From CAYUUR01 sp964510235 (GTDB lineage: Bacteria; Patescibacteriota; Saccharimonadia; Saccharimonadales; CAYUUR01), in the NCBI GenBank assembly GCA_964510235.1, contig CAZEBF010000030.1, forward strand, positions 1-7,452: 7,452 nucleotides of DNA. The letters are read 5' to 3'. The notes under the pieces are model-generated. The model was given only the letters and a program-made list of their open reading frames with translations, did not search any database and was not told where the DNA came from. A program made the position numbers and the translations under genes. Of the stretch, positions 1 through 5,952 are shown one piece after another. The number at the start of each line of letters is the position of its first letter. Within the stretch, counting starts at the first letter, position 1.

Positions 1-3000
1 GCGCCTTTTACGATGAGGCCTTTTTGAGTGGCGGCGGTTGAGGTGACTTCAATCGCGCCATTCGAAACCGTATTTGACCACTGTAGGATGGTAGTTGCGC
101 CAACTGTCTGGAGATAACCAGTGTTCTGACGGATGCTTGGTATCTGGATTGAGTTGTTATTGAATACCCAGTTACCTGAACCTGCCGTTATTGTGTAACT
201 AGAACCTATAGTAAATACGTTACCGGCTCCATTAATGCTAGCTAGAACTGCGCCTGTGTTGTCCTGCCATTCTTGGAGATTGGCAGACTGGCTGGATGCG
301 CCACGTACTACTAGGCCTTTAGTAGTCGCAGTGCCCGAGACTGCACGAAGAGCGATATTTGTTCCAGTACCATTTGCCGTAAAGTTACCGCCATAAGCAA
401 ACGTATTAGCACCATTCGAAGTTGCCGAACCAGAAACACCGTAAACATGACGATCACCAGATGACGATGTATTTGTGGTTGCGGTACCTTGCAAACCAAT
501 TGCTGTCCCACCAGTTGCCGTCGCCGGATTCTCAAACGAAGCAAGTCCCTGACTACCATATACTGTATCGCCAGAGATCGTGGCTAATGAGATTGCTTCC
601 GAGCGGCTACCGATTAGAATGCGCGTGCCCGAACCTCGCGCACCAAAGTACCCTCCCATATATCCGTAAGTACTGAGCGTTGGCACAGTGCTAGAGCTCC
701 ATTCACCAGACATCCCCATAACTGAAGGTGATCCATAAGAGACCGTCTCAGATGTGAAGAATTGCGTACCATTAGTGACTCCATTTAGCGTCCAGCCGTC
801 AGTGCCAGAAGTAGACAAACTAGTCCCGCCCTTAACCCGAAGCTTAGTCGCGCCAGTAAGTGCAGCGCTGTTATTGATCGACAGCGAGCCGTTGCTATCT
901 AAATAGCTGAGTGTCGTACTGCTGCTATTCTGCCACTCTTGAAGATTACCAGTCTGGCCAGTATAACCTTTCACTACTAATGCTTTGTTTGATCCGCCAG
1001 TGCTTTCGACTAGCACGTTCGTACCCGCTTGAGGAGTTGAAGCCCCACCAATCACCACGCCATTAGCATTTTCCTTGAACCTTGGAGAGTTCAGATATCC
1101 CGCGCTACTGATTGAAGTCAGTACAGACCCGGAGTTATTCTGCCATTCTTGGAGATTGGCAGACTGGCTGGATGAGCCACGAATGACCAAACCTTTGTAA
1201 TCAGAAAATGTATCAATACTCAATCGGGACGTGTAGTTTGTACCAAGCGAAAGAGCGTTAGCCGTAAATACCCAGTTGTGAATATTGACCGAGTTGGTCC
1301 CTAGATCTATCCGACCACCACCAGTACCAAGGATAGCATTTCCACCTATTCTTACACCGTCTATCCCTGCATAGCCATTAACGTTCAACACTGCAGTTTG
1401 CCCCGATAAGGTCGCACCAAGTGTCGCCCCATTCACTGCCATATAGCGACTCGTGCTAATCTCACCACTAGCATTAACATAAGCAAGCGCCGTACCAGTG
1501 CTACTCTGCCATTCTTGAAGGTTGGCTGTTTGCGAGGCAAGGCCCTGAATGACAAGCCCCTTAGATGTGGTTGCAGTCGTAGAGAAGATGACATTAGCGA
1601 GATTATCTACGGTGGTTGGCGCAGCTGACACACGCAAGCGTTCGACTGTTCCGGGCGCGCTCCAGCCATTAACGCCAGTACCGATATAGACAGCTGCACG
1701 TGAACCTTCAAGGCGCAAATACGTAGAACCCGATGCATTGAGTCGCGTCTCTCCAATAGAGGAGCCAGCACCGAGTATCAAATTATTGGAAGATACGCTA
1801 ACAGCTTGCCAGTTTACAGTCGGACCTAGTACGAGTGAGCCGCTCGAATTGATAGAAGAAAGGACGGTTCCAGAACTATCCTGCCACTCCTGCAAGTTAG
1901 CAGTTTGTGCGGTGGCGCCACGGACGACTGCGCCAACCGAGCCGGCAGCGGATGATTGGATGGCTAGGTTGGCATTCGTCTGGATTGCAGTGCCGTTCTG
2001 GATATAGCTGGATGAACCAGATGATGCTGCATAGCTACAGTTGTTGGAGATATCACAGACGTTGTTACCGTTCTGAGTCAGTGATACAAACGAGCCAGCG
2101 CCAGTAGTAGATACTGATGCGAGTGCGGTACCGGCGCTGCTTTGCCATTCTTGGAGATTCACAACACCACCGGTCGGGTTACGCACAAACAATGGATTAA
2201 GCACATAAACCCTATGGCCACCACCTACTCCATCTTTTATTCCGATTTCAAGTGGTCCAGACCCACTGAGTAGTGCAGTACCACCTGCAACTACACTCCC
2301 AGCTGCACGAGTCACTCTTAAACCGCTACCTAACGAGGCACCATCTGGGTCGAGGTAAATCGAATTACCGGAGTTGATATACAAAGAAGTTGTAGATTGT
2401 ATGCCGCCAGCATTCTGACCGCCAATCTTAAAGAAACCGACCTTTCTGTTTGCCCCGACATCAATGCCCATCAAGAACTCGTCAGATGCACCTGAAGCCC
2501 TTCGTACGGTCAACACACCTCCTCCTGAGATATCCACTAGTGAAGTTCCGGTGCTGCTTTGCCATTCTTGGAGGTTGGCGGTTTGTGAGGCAGCGCCTCT
2601 AGTAATCGTGGCTACAGTTGCTGCGTCAGTGTTATTGACCTGAAGTTTTGCCAGTGGTACTGCAGCACCGATACCGACATTACCTCCACCAAGAAACAGC
2701 ATATTCTGTGTATTTAGACTTCCACCGTTTAACTGCAGAATATCAGCATAACTAGTTCCGTTCCATGTTCTGAACGTATGTGTAGCAAAAGTACTGTAGT
2801 AAAAGTTGTTGTCGGCAGTAGTTATTCTTTTGCTTGGATTTCCGTCAGATGCCTGTAAATATGCACCTCTAAATCCAGCTGCTGTAACAAGGCCATCTGA
2901 ACCGACTGAAGCTAGCGATGTAGCGCTACTATTCTGCCATACTTGCAGGTCACCAGTTTGACTTGACTTGCCACGAATTATCAGCCCAACAGAACCGGCG

Positions 3001-4913
3001 CTATATGGCTCAATTCTTGTCTGCACCTGACTGTTGAATATTGCGATCCTGTTTGGTGCGTCAAATGAAAACACCGAATCCCCTGCAGATCGAACTATTA
3101 ATGTACCGCCGTTAGCAGACGCTCCTGACCCATTCAACGTCAGACTAGAATGCAACCCACCGCTAAAACCAGTGGATGTTGAAAGCGTAATAGGATAATG
3201 CCCGATTGCTGGATCGTATGCTGCAATAACGTACCCAGTACTCGCGGTTGATCGGTTATATATCGTCCCGCCCCCAGCAGCGACATACTGCAGTATTGAG
3301 CCCGTGCTATCCTGCCACTCCTGTAAGTTGGCAGTTTGTGCTGCAGCACCACGGATAACTGCACCGACTGAACCAGCGGCAGCTGACTGGATAGCATAGT
3401 TAGCAGCTTGGATGGTTGTGCCGTTTTGGATGTAGCTTGATGAACCAGAAGAAACTGCATAGCTACAGTTGTTGCTAATGTCACAGACATTGTTACCATT
3501 CTGGGTCAGTGATACAAAGGAACCAGCTCCGGTGGCAGATACTGATGCAAGTACGGTGCCGGTGCTGCTTTGCCATTCTTGGAGGTTGGCGGTTTGGCCA
3601 AAATGACCCTGCACTATCAGCCCGACGACACCCGTAGCGCCCGTCTGAATACGTTGGTTACCCGTTGTAAAAGTATTGGCAGAATTACGCATCGCCACAT
3701 TACTCGTTAGCCGCGCATCATCCAATGTGCCACTCGCAATATTACTCGCATTCAGATTCGTGAGGTTCGAGCCATCGCCAGAAAAATCAGCAGCTACTAC
3801 TGAACCGGTGAAAGTCGCATCGCCAACCGCATCAATCGTCAAACGAGTGACGCCATCGGTTTCAAAGCTCAATGAGTTAGTATCGTTAGTGCCGAGGATT
3901 GCCTGCGCGCCAAAACTGTTTCCACCCAGTACAAACGAGCTATTGACGCCACTGTAGCCACAATTGTTTGAAAAATCACAAATTACGTTACCATTCTGCG
4001 TTCCACTTGTAATCGCGAGAGTCCCGATTGTTCCATCGTTAACCGTTATCCCTGCGAAGCTCGGGCTACTCGTCAAGTTCAGATCCTGCGGCATTGAAAA
4101 AGTTATGGTTCTGCCTGATCTGTTCACAGTGATCTGATTAGTCGTGCCCTGAATAGTCACATCACCGGAGGCGCTATTAAGCGATAGCAGCCCGGTATTG
4201 ACGATAGTACGACCACTGTACGCAATGCCAGCTCCACCCTGTATTGCTGTTGCCGTCTGAATGTCCTCTGGTGAAGCAAAGTTACAGTTGTTACTATCAA
4301 GACATACTTCACCGGAACTATCCGGTAGAAGGTAGGACTGATTGGCTGACAGTTTGGTGGTTGCGAACTCGCCAGCAAAACCTTGACTGCCAAAGTACAA
4401 TGACCCGGTTGTCAGCAAGTCGCCGTTGATTACCAGCCTTGGCCCGTCGACATTATCGAGTACTTTTAGAGAGTCAAATGCCGACTGACCTTTGATATCA
4501 ACTACTTGCTCTGGCGTGTCCTCGACCGTTGCGTAGTCAACAACTGACCTACTAGCTGCAAAATAAACGCCACCACCTGCCACCACTACAACCACAATCG
4601 CCGCCAAGGCAAAACGTTTGAACATTTTGCCCAAGCTAGAACCAGATCGTTTCGACACTCCTGCAGGTAACGTTGATTGACTAACGCTCCCAACTACCGA
4701 CTGCTCAGAGTACGCTGGGTTCTGCTGAATCATCTGCTTTAACGCCTCGTTAGACGCAGGGCTAACCTGAGCGGTTATTGGCTCAGGGCCATCCAGGCTT
4801 TCAAAACTACCAAACTGATCAGCCGCAGGTATGACGGGCGGAGTTGCAACAGGCACTTCGTTTACGGAAGGCTGGATAAGCTGCTCTGGTTCAAATTTTG
4901 TATTCGGGTTCAT
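1..4913 (-). CDS. Giant membrane-anchored fibre-like surface protein with LQEWQ repeats (partial, C-terminus beyond left edge)
   Basis: The frame is open from ATG at 4911-4913 to the left edge, giving at least 1637 residues with no stop. Residues 1-100 are Pro/Gln/Glu/Ser-rich and probably disordered. They end in a basic stretch (SKRSGSSLGKMFKR) just before one membrane helix at about 101-119, so by the positive-inside rule the N-terminus is cytoplasmic and the rest extracellular (type II topology). Residues 205-410 carry motifs typical of phage tail fibres and related surface fibres: TFSMPQDLNLTSSPSFAGI near 272-290 and SGDGSNLTNLNASNIASGT near 378-396. From residue 444 the core LQEWQ (once LQVWQ) recurs at 444, 530, 656, 781, 920, 1007, 1132, 1254, 1324 and 1546, with a degenerate LQWSN at 1610. 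Each is usually preceded by GL(V/I)(V/I)(K/R/Q)GxxxQTAN. The only cysteines I found are four C-x5-C pairs. A role in adhesion or host contact is inference; no enzymatic motif was seen. The start is favoured because it precedes the disordered tail and helix, but the Shine-Dalgarno signal is weak. Confidence 0.9.
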   Translation of the reverse strand, partial: MNPNTKFEPEQLIQPSVNEVPVATPPVIPAADQFGSFESLDGPEPITAQVSPASNEALKQMIQQNPAYSEQSVVGSVSQSTLPAGVSKRSGSSLGKMFKRFALAAIVVVVVAGGGVYFAASRSVVDYATVEDTPEQVVDIKGQSAFDSLKVLDNVDGPRLVINGDLLTTGSLYFGSQGFAGEFATTKLSANQSYLLPDSSGEVCLDSNNCNFASPEDIQTATAIQGGAGIAYSGRTIVNTGLLSLNSASGDVTIQGTTNQITVNRSGRTITFSMPQDLNLTSSPSFAGITVNDGTIGTLAITSGTQNGNVICDFSNNCGYSGVNSSFVLGGNSFGAQAILGTNDTNSLSFETDGVTRLTIDAVGDATFTGSVVAADFSGDGSNLTNLNASNIASGTLDDARLTSNVAMRNSANTFTTGNQRIQTGATGVVGLIVQGHFGQTANLQEWQSSTGTVLASVSATGAGSFVSLTQNGNNVCDISNNCSYAVSSGSSSYIQNGTTIQAANYAIQSAAAGSVGAVIRGAAAQTANLQEWQDSTGSILQYVAAGGGTIYNRSTASTGYVIAAYDPAIGHYPITLSTSTGFSGGLHSSLTLNGSGASANGGTLIVRSAGDSVFSFDAPNRIAIFNSQVQTRIEPYSAGSVGLIIRGKSSQTGDLQVWQNSSATSLASVGSDGLVTAAGFRGAYLQASDGNPSKRITTADNNFYYSTFATHTFRTWNGTSYADILQLNGGSLNTQNMLFLGGGNVGIGAAVPLAKLQVNNTDAATVATITRGAASQTANLQEWQSSTGTSLVDISGGGVLTVRRASGASDEFLMGIDVGANRKVGFFKIGGQNAGGIQSTTSLYINSGNSIYLDPDGASLGSGLRVTRAAGSVVAGGTALLSGSGPLEIGIKDGVGGGHRVYVLNPLFVRNPTGGVVNLQEWQSSAGTALASVSTTGAGSFVSLTQNGNNVCDISNNCSYAASSGSSSYIQNGTAIQTNANLAIQSSAAGSVGAVVRGATAQTANLQEWQDSSGTVLSSINSSGSLVLGPTVNWQAVSVSSNNLILGAGSSIGETRLNASGSTYLRLEGSRAAVYIGTGVNGWSAPGTVERLRVSAAPTTVDNLANVIFSTTATTSKGLVIQGLASQTANLQEWQSSTGTALAYVNASGEISTSRYMAVNGATLGATLSGQTAVLNVNGYAGIDGVRIGGNAILGTGGGRIDLGTNSVNIHNWVFTANALSLGTNYTSRLSIDTFSDYKGLVIRGSSSQSANLQEWQNNSGSVLTSISSAGYLNSPRFKENANGVVIGGASTPQAGTNVLVESTGGSNKALVVKGYTGQTGNLQEWQNSSSTTLSYLDSNGSLSINNSAALTGATKLRVKGGTSLSTSGTDGWTLNGVTNGTQFFTSETVSYGSPSVMGMSGEWSSSTVPTLSTYGYMGGYFGARGSGTRILIGSRSEAISLATISGDTVYGSQGLASFENPATATGGTAIGLQGTATTNTSSSGDRHVYGVSGSATSNGANTFAYGGNFTANGTGTNIALRAVSGTATTKGLVVRGASSQSANLQEWQDNTGAVLASINGAGNVFTIGSSYTITAGSGNWVFNNNSIQIPSIRQNTGYLQTVGATTILQWSNTVSNGAIEVTSTAATQKGLIVKG
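264..298 (-). repeat. Exact 35-bp direct repeat, copy 2
   Basis: It is identical to 1140-1174 and encodes the SSQSANLQEWQ part of a unit. The 876-bp spacing is a multiple of three. Confidence 0.85.
290..720 (-). other. Atypical segment between repeat cores in the giant fibre protein (tail-fibre-like 'YGxxGSAT...YGGxF' region)
   Basis: The distance between the LQEWQ cores at residues 1324 and 1546 is 222 residues, against 64-139 elsewhere. The extra length is a Gly/Thr/Ser/Tyr-rich segment with phrases such as GYMGGYFGARGSG, YGVSGSATSNG and AYGGNFTANGTGTNIALRAV. Similar 'YGVYGxA...YGGYFxA' phrases occur in tail-fibre and other bacterial surface proteins, where they are thought to form beta-rich stalks. 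I infer that a different structural module has been placed inside the LQEWQ series. The boundaries are approximate. Confidence 0.55.
1140..1174 (-). repeat. Exact 35-bp direct repeat, copy 1
   Basis: This is the partner of 264-298 in the same frame. The match ends at a C/T difference on one side and a C/A difference on the other. Confidence 0.85.
1881..2156 (-). repeat. Segmental duplication, copy B (276 bp)
   Basis: This block is highly similar at both DNA and protein level to 3312-3584. Both encode SVSxTGAGSFVSLTQNGNN, then VCDISNNCSYA, then SSGSSSYIQNGT, then AIQSxAAGSVGAV(I/V)RGA, with an LQEWQ core at each end. It is 3 bp longer than copy A, which is one extra codon around the IQTNANLAIQ stretch. 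The high DNA similarity, including silent positions, points to duplication or gene conversion. Confidence 0.85.
2548..2585 (-). repeat. Exact 38-bp direct repeat, copy 2
   Basis: It is identical to 3559-3596 by direct reading and covers the LQEWQ core with its flanks (QTANLQEWQSSTGT). The copies are 1011 bp apart, a multiple of three, so exchange between them would remove or add 337 codons in frame. Confidence 0.85.
3312..3584 (-). repeat. Segmental duplication, copy A (273 bp)
   Basis: This is the partner of 1881-2156 in the same reading frame, about 1.43 kb away. It runs from one LQEWQ core to the next and contains one C-x5-C pair (residues 477 and 483). The copies differ at scattered bases and by one codon. 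Confidence 0.85.
3559..3596 (-). repeat. Exact 38-bp direct repeat, copy 1
   Basis: This is the partner of 2548-2585. It covers the first LQEWQ core of the array (residue 444) and the residues on either side. Confidence 0.85.
4570..4613 (-). other. Single membrane-spanning segment anchoring the giant fibre protein
   Basis: About 15 apolar residues (FALAAIVVVVVAGGGVYFAA, residues 101-120 of the protein starting at 4913) follow the basic run KMFKR. There is no convincing signal-peptidase site after it, so an uncleaved signal anchor with the long C-terminal part outside the cell is more likely than a secreted protein. This separates it from virion tail fibres, which lack a membrane anchor. Confidence 0.8.
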
Positions 4914-4941
4914 TTTTATTACGGTGTTATTTCTCTGTTAA

Positions 4942-4970
4942 AGTATAAGCGTTGTTCAGGCAAAAAGAAA
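4942..4970 (-). promoter_or_regulatory. Possible promoter for the giant fibre gene
   Basis: On the minus strand TATACT (4942-4947) is a good -10 match. The hexamer 17 bp upstream, TTTCTT (4965-4970), is a poor -35 match. Transcription would start near 4935, leaving a leader of about 20 nt. The only purine-rich run in it, AGAGAA (about 4932-4937), sits too far from the ATG for a standard Shine-Dalgarno. Location fits a promoter; the sequence match alone is weak. Confidence 0.35.
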
Positions 4971-5023
4971 CCTATTTTACCTCTGTTATGACGCTAAAAA
5001 CAGTTCTATTTCTAGGTCGTAGT

Positions 5024-5037
5024 AAAACTTACGTTTT
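5024..5037. other. Small inverted repeat, AAAAC-TTAC-GTTTT
   Basis: Five-base arms surround a four-base loop. The stem is A/T-rich and no U-run follows on the minus strand, so it is at best a weak terminator or processing site for the upstream gene pair. Confidence 0.2.
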
Positions 5038-5082
5038 CTATCTGTCAGTAAGAAATTTAGTACGTAGTGTTAGTTACAACTG

Positions 5083-5091
5083 TGTGGATAA
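5083..5091 (-). promoter_or_regulatory. Perfect match to the DnaA-box consensus (TTATCCACA)
   Basis: The minus strand reads TTATCCACA, the high-affinity DnaA box of E. coli. It sits 7 bp past the stop codon of the upstream gene, beside the palindrome at 5072-5081. I saw no cluster of further boxes, so an origin is not supported. A single box could be chance or could mark DnaA-responsive control of the giant gene. Confidence 0.4.
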
Positions 5092-5097
5092 CTTTGA

Positions 5098-5952
5098 TCA
5101 AATCCATAGAATGATAGCGACGGCGCCCAGGCCAAATATAAGTATTAGTGCAGAGAGCACAAATACCCTACTCATTTGCCTGAAAATTGAGACCTTGGAT
5201 AATGGGTTGCGGCCGATTGCGATGGTGCTGTTACGCACATTGCTATAGATGACACTGCCGATGAACACGAAGGTAAACAGGGCTATCGCCATTGCTGCAA
5301 CAACCTGAACCATCGATACCTCTTTGCCTGTTAGTGATTGGCCAGCTAAAAGCAGGAACGGCTTATCGCTACCACCCGTCTTCCAATCCCGCACTTCTTT
5401 GTCCAATAGCGCACCGTGCATATAGACATTTACTTGCTTCGTACCAGTATCCAAACGTATAGTCCGACTTGTGACTTCACCAACTGTTTTTCCTGTTGCA
5501 ATTCCTACAATAACTTTGCTATCTGCGGTGGCCTTCATGAGTATTCCCGCCAGAGGTGAGAGCGTTAGTTTGTCGCCATTATTGATTTCTCCGTTAATGT
5601 CACTCACATACAGATTCGTTTTACCAGTTGTTGTAACTGGTACTACATTATCTTTGTCTGTGAGCGAAACTGCTGAGTTGGCGACACTCGTTACCACGCC
5701 TAAATATCTATCTTCGTTGGCTGTAGTGGCACGCTCAATGATAACTGCCGAACTCTGCTCATCGTTACCAATACTAGAAGCAACCGCCATACCGACCATG
5801 ATCCCGCTGTCCATAGAGGCGTAACCTTTGTTGATTACCTGCTCCTCGCCTGAGGCTGCCATAGGAGTTAAAGCCGACACCAATACAAATATCAGCACAA
5901 ATGCAGCGGCCGCTAGTCGGGTTTTACTCCATGATCTGATAGTAGTACTCAT
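5098..5952 (-). CDS. Secreted-then-anchored membrane protein: signal peptide, beta-rich domain, C-terminal two-helix hairpin resembling ATP synthase subunit c
   Basis: The protein has 284 residues and a TGA stop at 5098-5100. The frame extends upstream to an ATG at 6043-6045, but ATG 5950-5952 is chosen because it puts a clear signal peptide at the N-terminus: basic SWSKTR, an apolar run at 13-29, and a possible cleavage site near AAS-G at about 32-35. Residues 48-155 are beta-rich. They include NGEINNGDKLTLSPLAGILM (120-139), then KATADSKVIVGIATG, like the 'G.I..GD.LT.S..PG..MKA....VIG.A' pattern of some phage- and surface-fibre-associated domains. Residues 213-237 and 263-284 are membrane helices joined by a basic loop with IGRNPLSK at 246-253. 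The topology (domain outside, loop inside, C-terminus outside) matches the positive-inside rule. The hairpin resembles F-type subunit c (polar loop A-R-Q/N-P) but has Ser where the proton-binding Glu/Asp would lie, so rotor function is unlikely. The start overlaps the upstream gene by 29 bp, suggesting coupled translation. Specific function is unknown. Confidence 0.88.
   Translation of the reverse strand: MSTTIRSWSKTRLAAAAFVLIFVLVSALTPMAASGEEQVINKGYASMDSGIMVGMAVASSIGNDEQSSAVIIERATTANEDRYLGVVTSVANSAVSLTDKDNVVPVTTTGKTNLYVSDINGEINNGDKLTLSPLAGILMKATADSKVIVGIATGKTVGEVTSRTIRLDTGTKQVNVYMHGALLDKEVRDWKTGGSDKPFLLLAGQSLTGKEVSMVQVVAAMAIALFTFVFIGSVIYSNVRNSTIAIGRNPLSKVSIFRQMSRVFVLSALILIFGLGAVAIILWI

Larger units (their letters stand above)
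76..3640 (-). repeat. Irregular coding repeat array with LQEWQ core (10 full copies plus one degenerate)
   Basis: The core lies at 3570-3584, 3312-3326, 2934-2948, 2559-2573, 2142-2156, 1881-1895, 1506-1520, 1140-1154, 930-944 and 264-278, all in the same frame, with a decayed LQWSN copy at about 72-86. A consensus unit reads roughly KGLVVxGxxSQTANLQEWQ, then (N/D/S)SSGTxLASxxxxG, then a variable beta-rich body. Spacings in residues are 86, 126, 125, 139, 87, 125, 122, 70, 222 and 64. The frequent 122-126 and 86-87 values suggest two unit sizes. The sequence at the left edge (GLIVKGA) is the start of another unit, so the array continues. Confidence 0.9.
4914..5097. other. AT-rich intergenic region between the hairpin protein and the giant fibre gene
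   Basis: These 184 bp separate the stop of the upstream gene (5098) from the start of the giant fibre gene (4913) and are visibly richer in A/T than the flanking genes. They hold a DnaA-box-like sequence (5083-5091), a palindrome AGTTACAACT (5072-5081), TACGTA (5061-5066), a weak hairpin (5024-5037) and a possible -10 element (4942-4947). No strong rho-independent terminator was seen, so readthrough from the upstream pair into the giant gene is possible. Confidence 0.7.

Noticed and set aside
3140..3499. Minus-strand open frame of 119 residues in another frame of the giant gene
   Set aside because: The overlapping frame has the repeat motifs in register from end to end; this one is an out-of-frame shadow.
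76..3640. CRISPR array or intergenic repeat family
   Set aside because: The repeats are in frame within a coding region, irregularly spaced at about 190-670 bp, and conserved at the protein level.
3676..3957. Plus-strand open frame of 93 residues
   Set aside because: Antisense to the SGDGSNLTNLNASN region of the giant fibre gene; no domain or start signal.
5061..5091. Replication origin
   Set aside because: Only one DnaA-box match was seen, with no box cluster, unwinding repeats or dnaA/dnaN neighbours.
4952..5248. Plus-strand open frame of 98 residues crossing the intergenic gap
   Set aside because: About half is antisense to the hairpin protein's C-terminus; the rest is low-complexity AT-rich sequence, with no convincing ribosome-binding site or family resemblance.
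5471..5824. Plus-strand open frame of 117 residues
   Set aside because: Fully antisense to the well-supported 284-residue membrane protein; no independent support.
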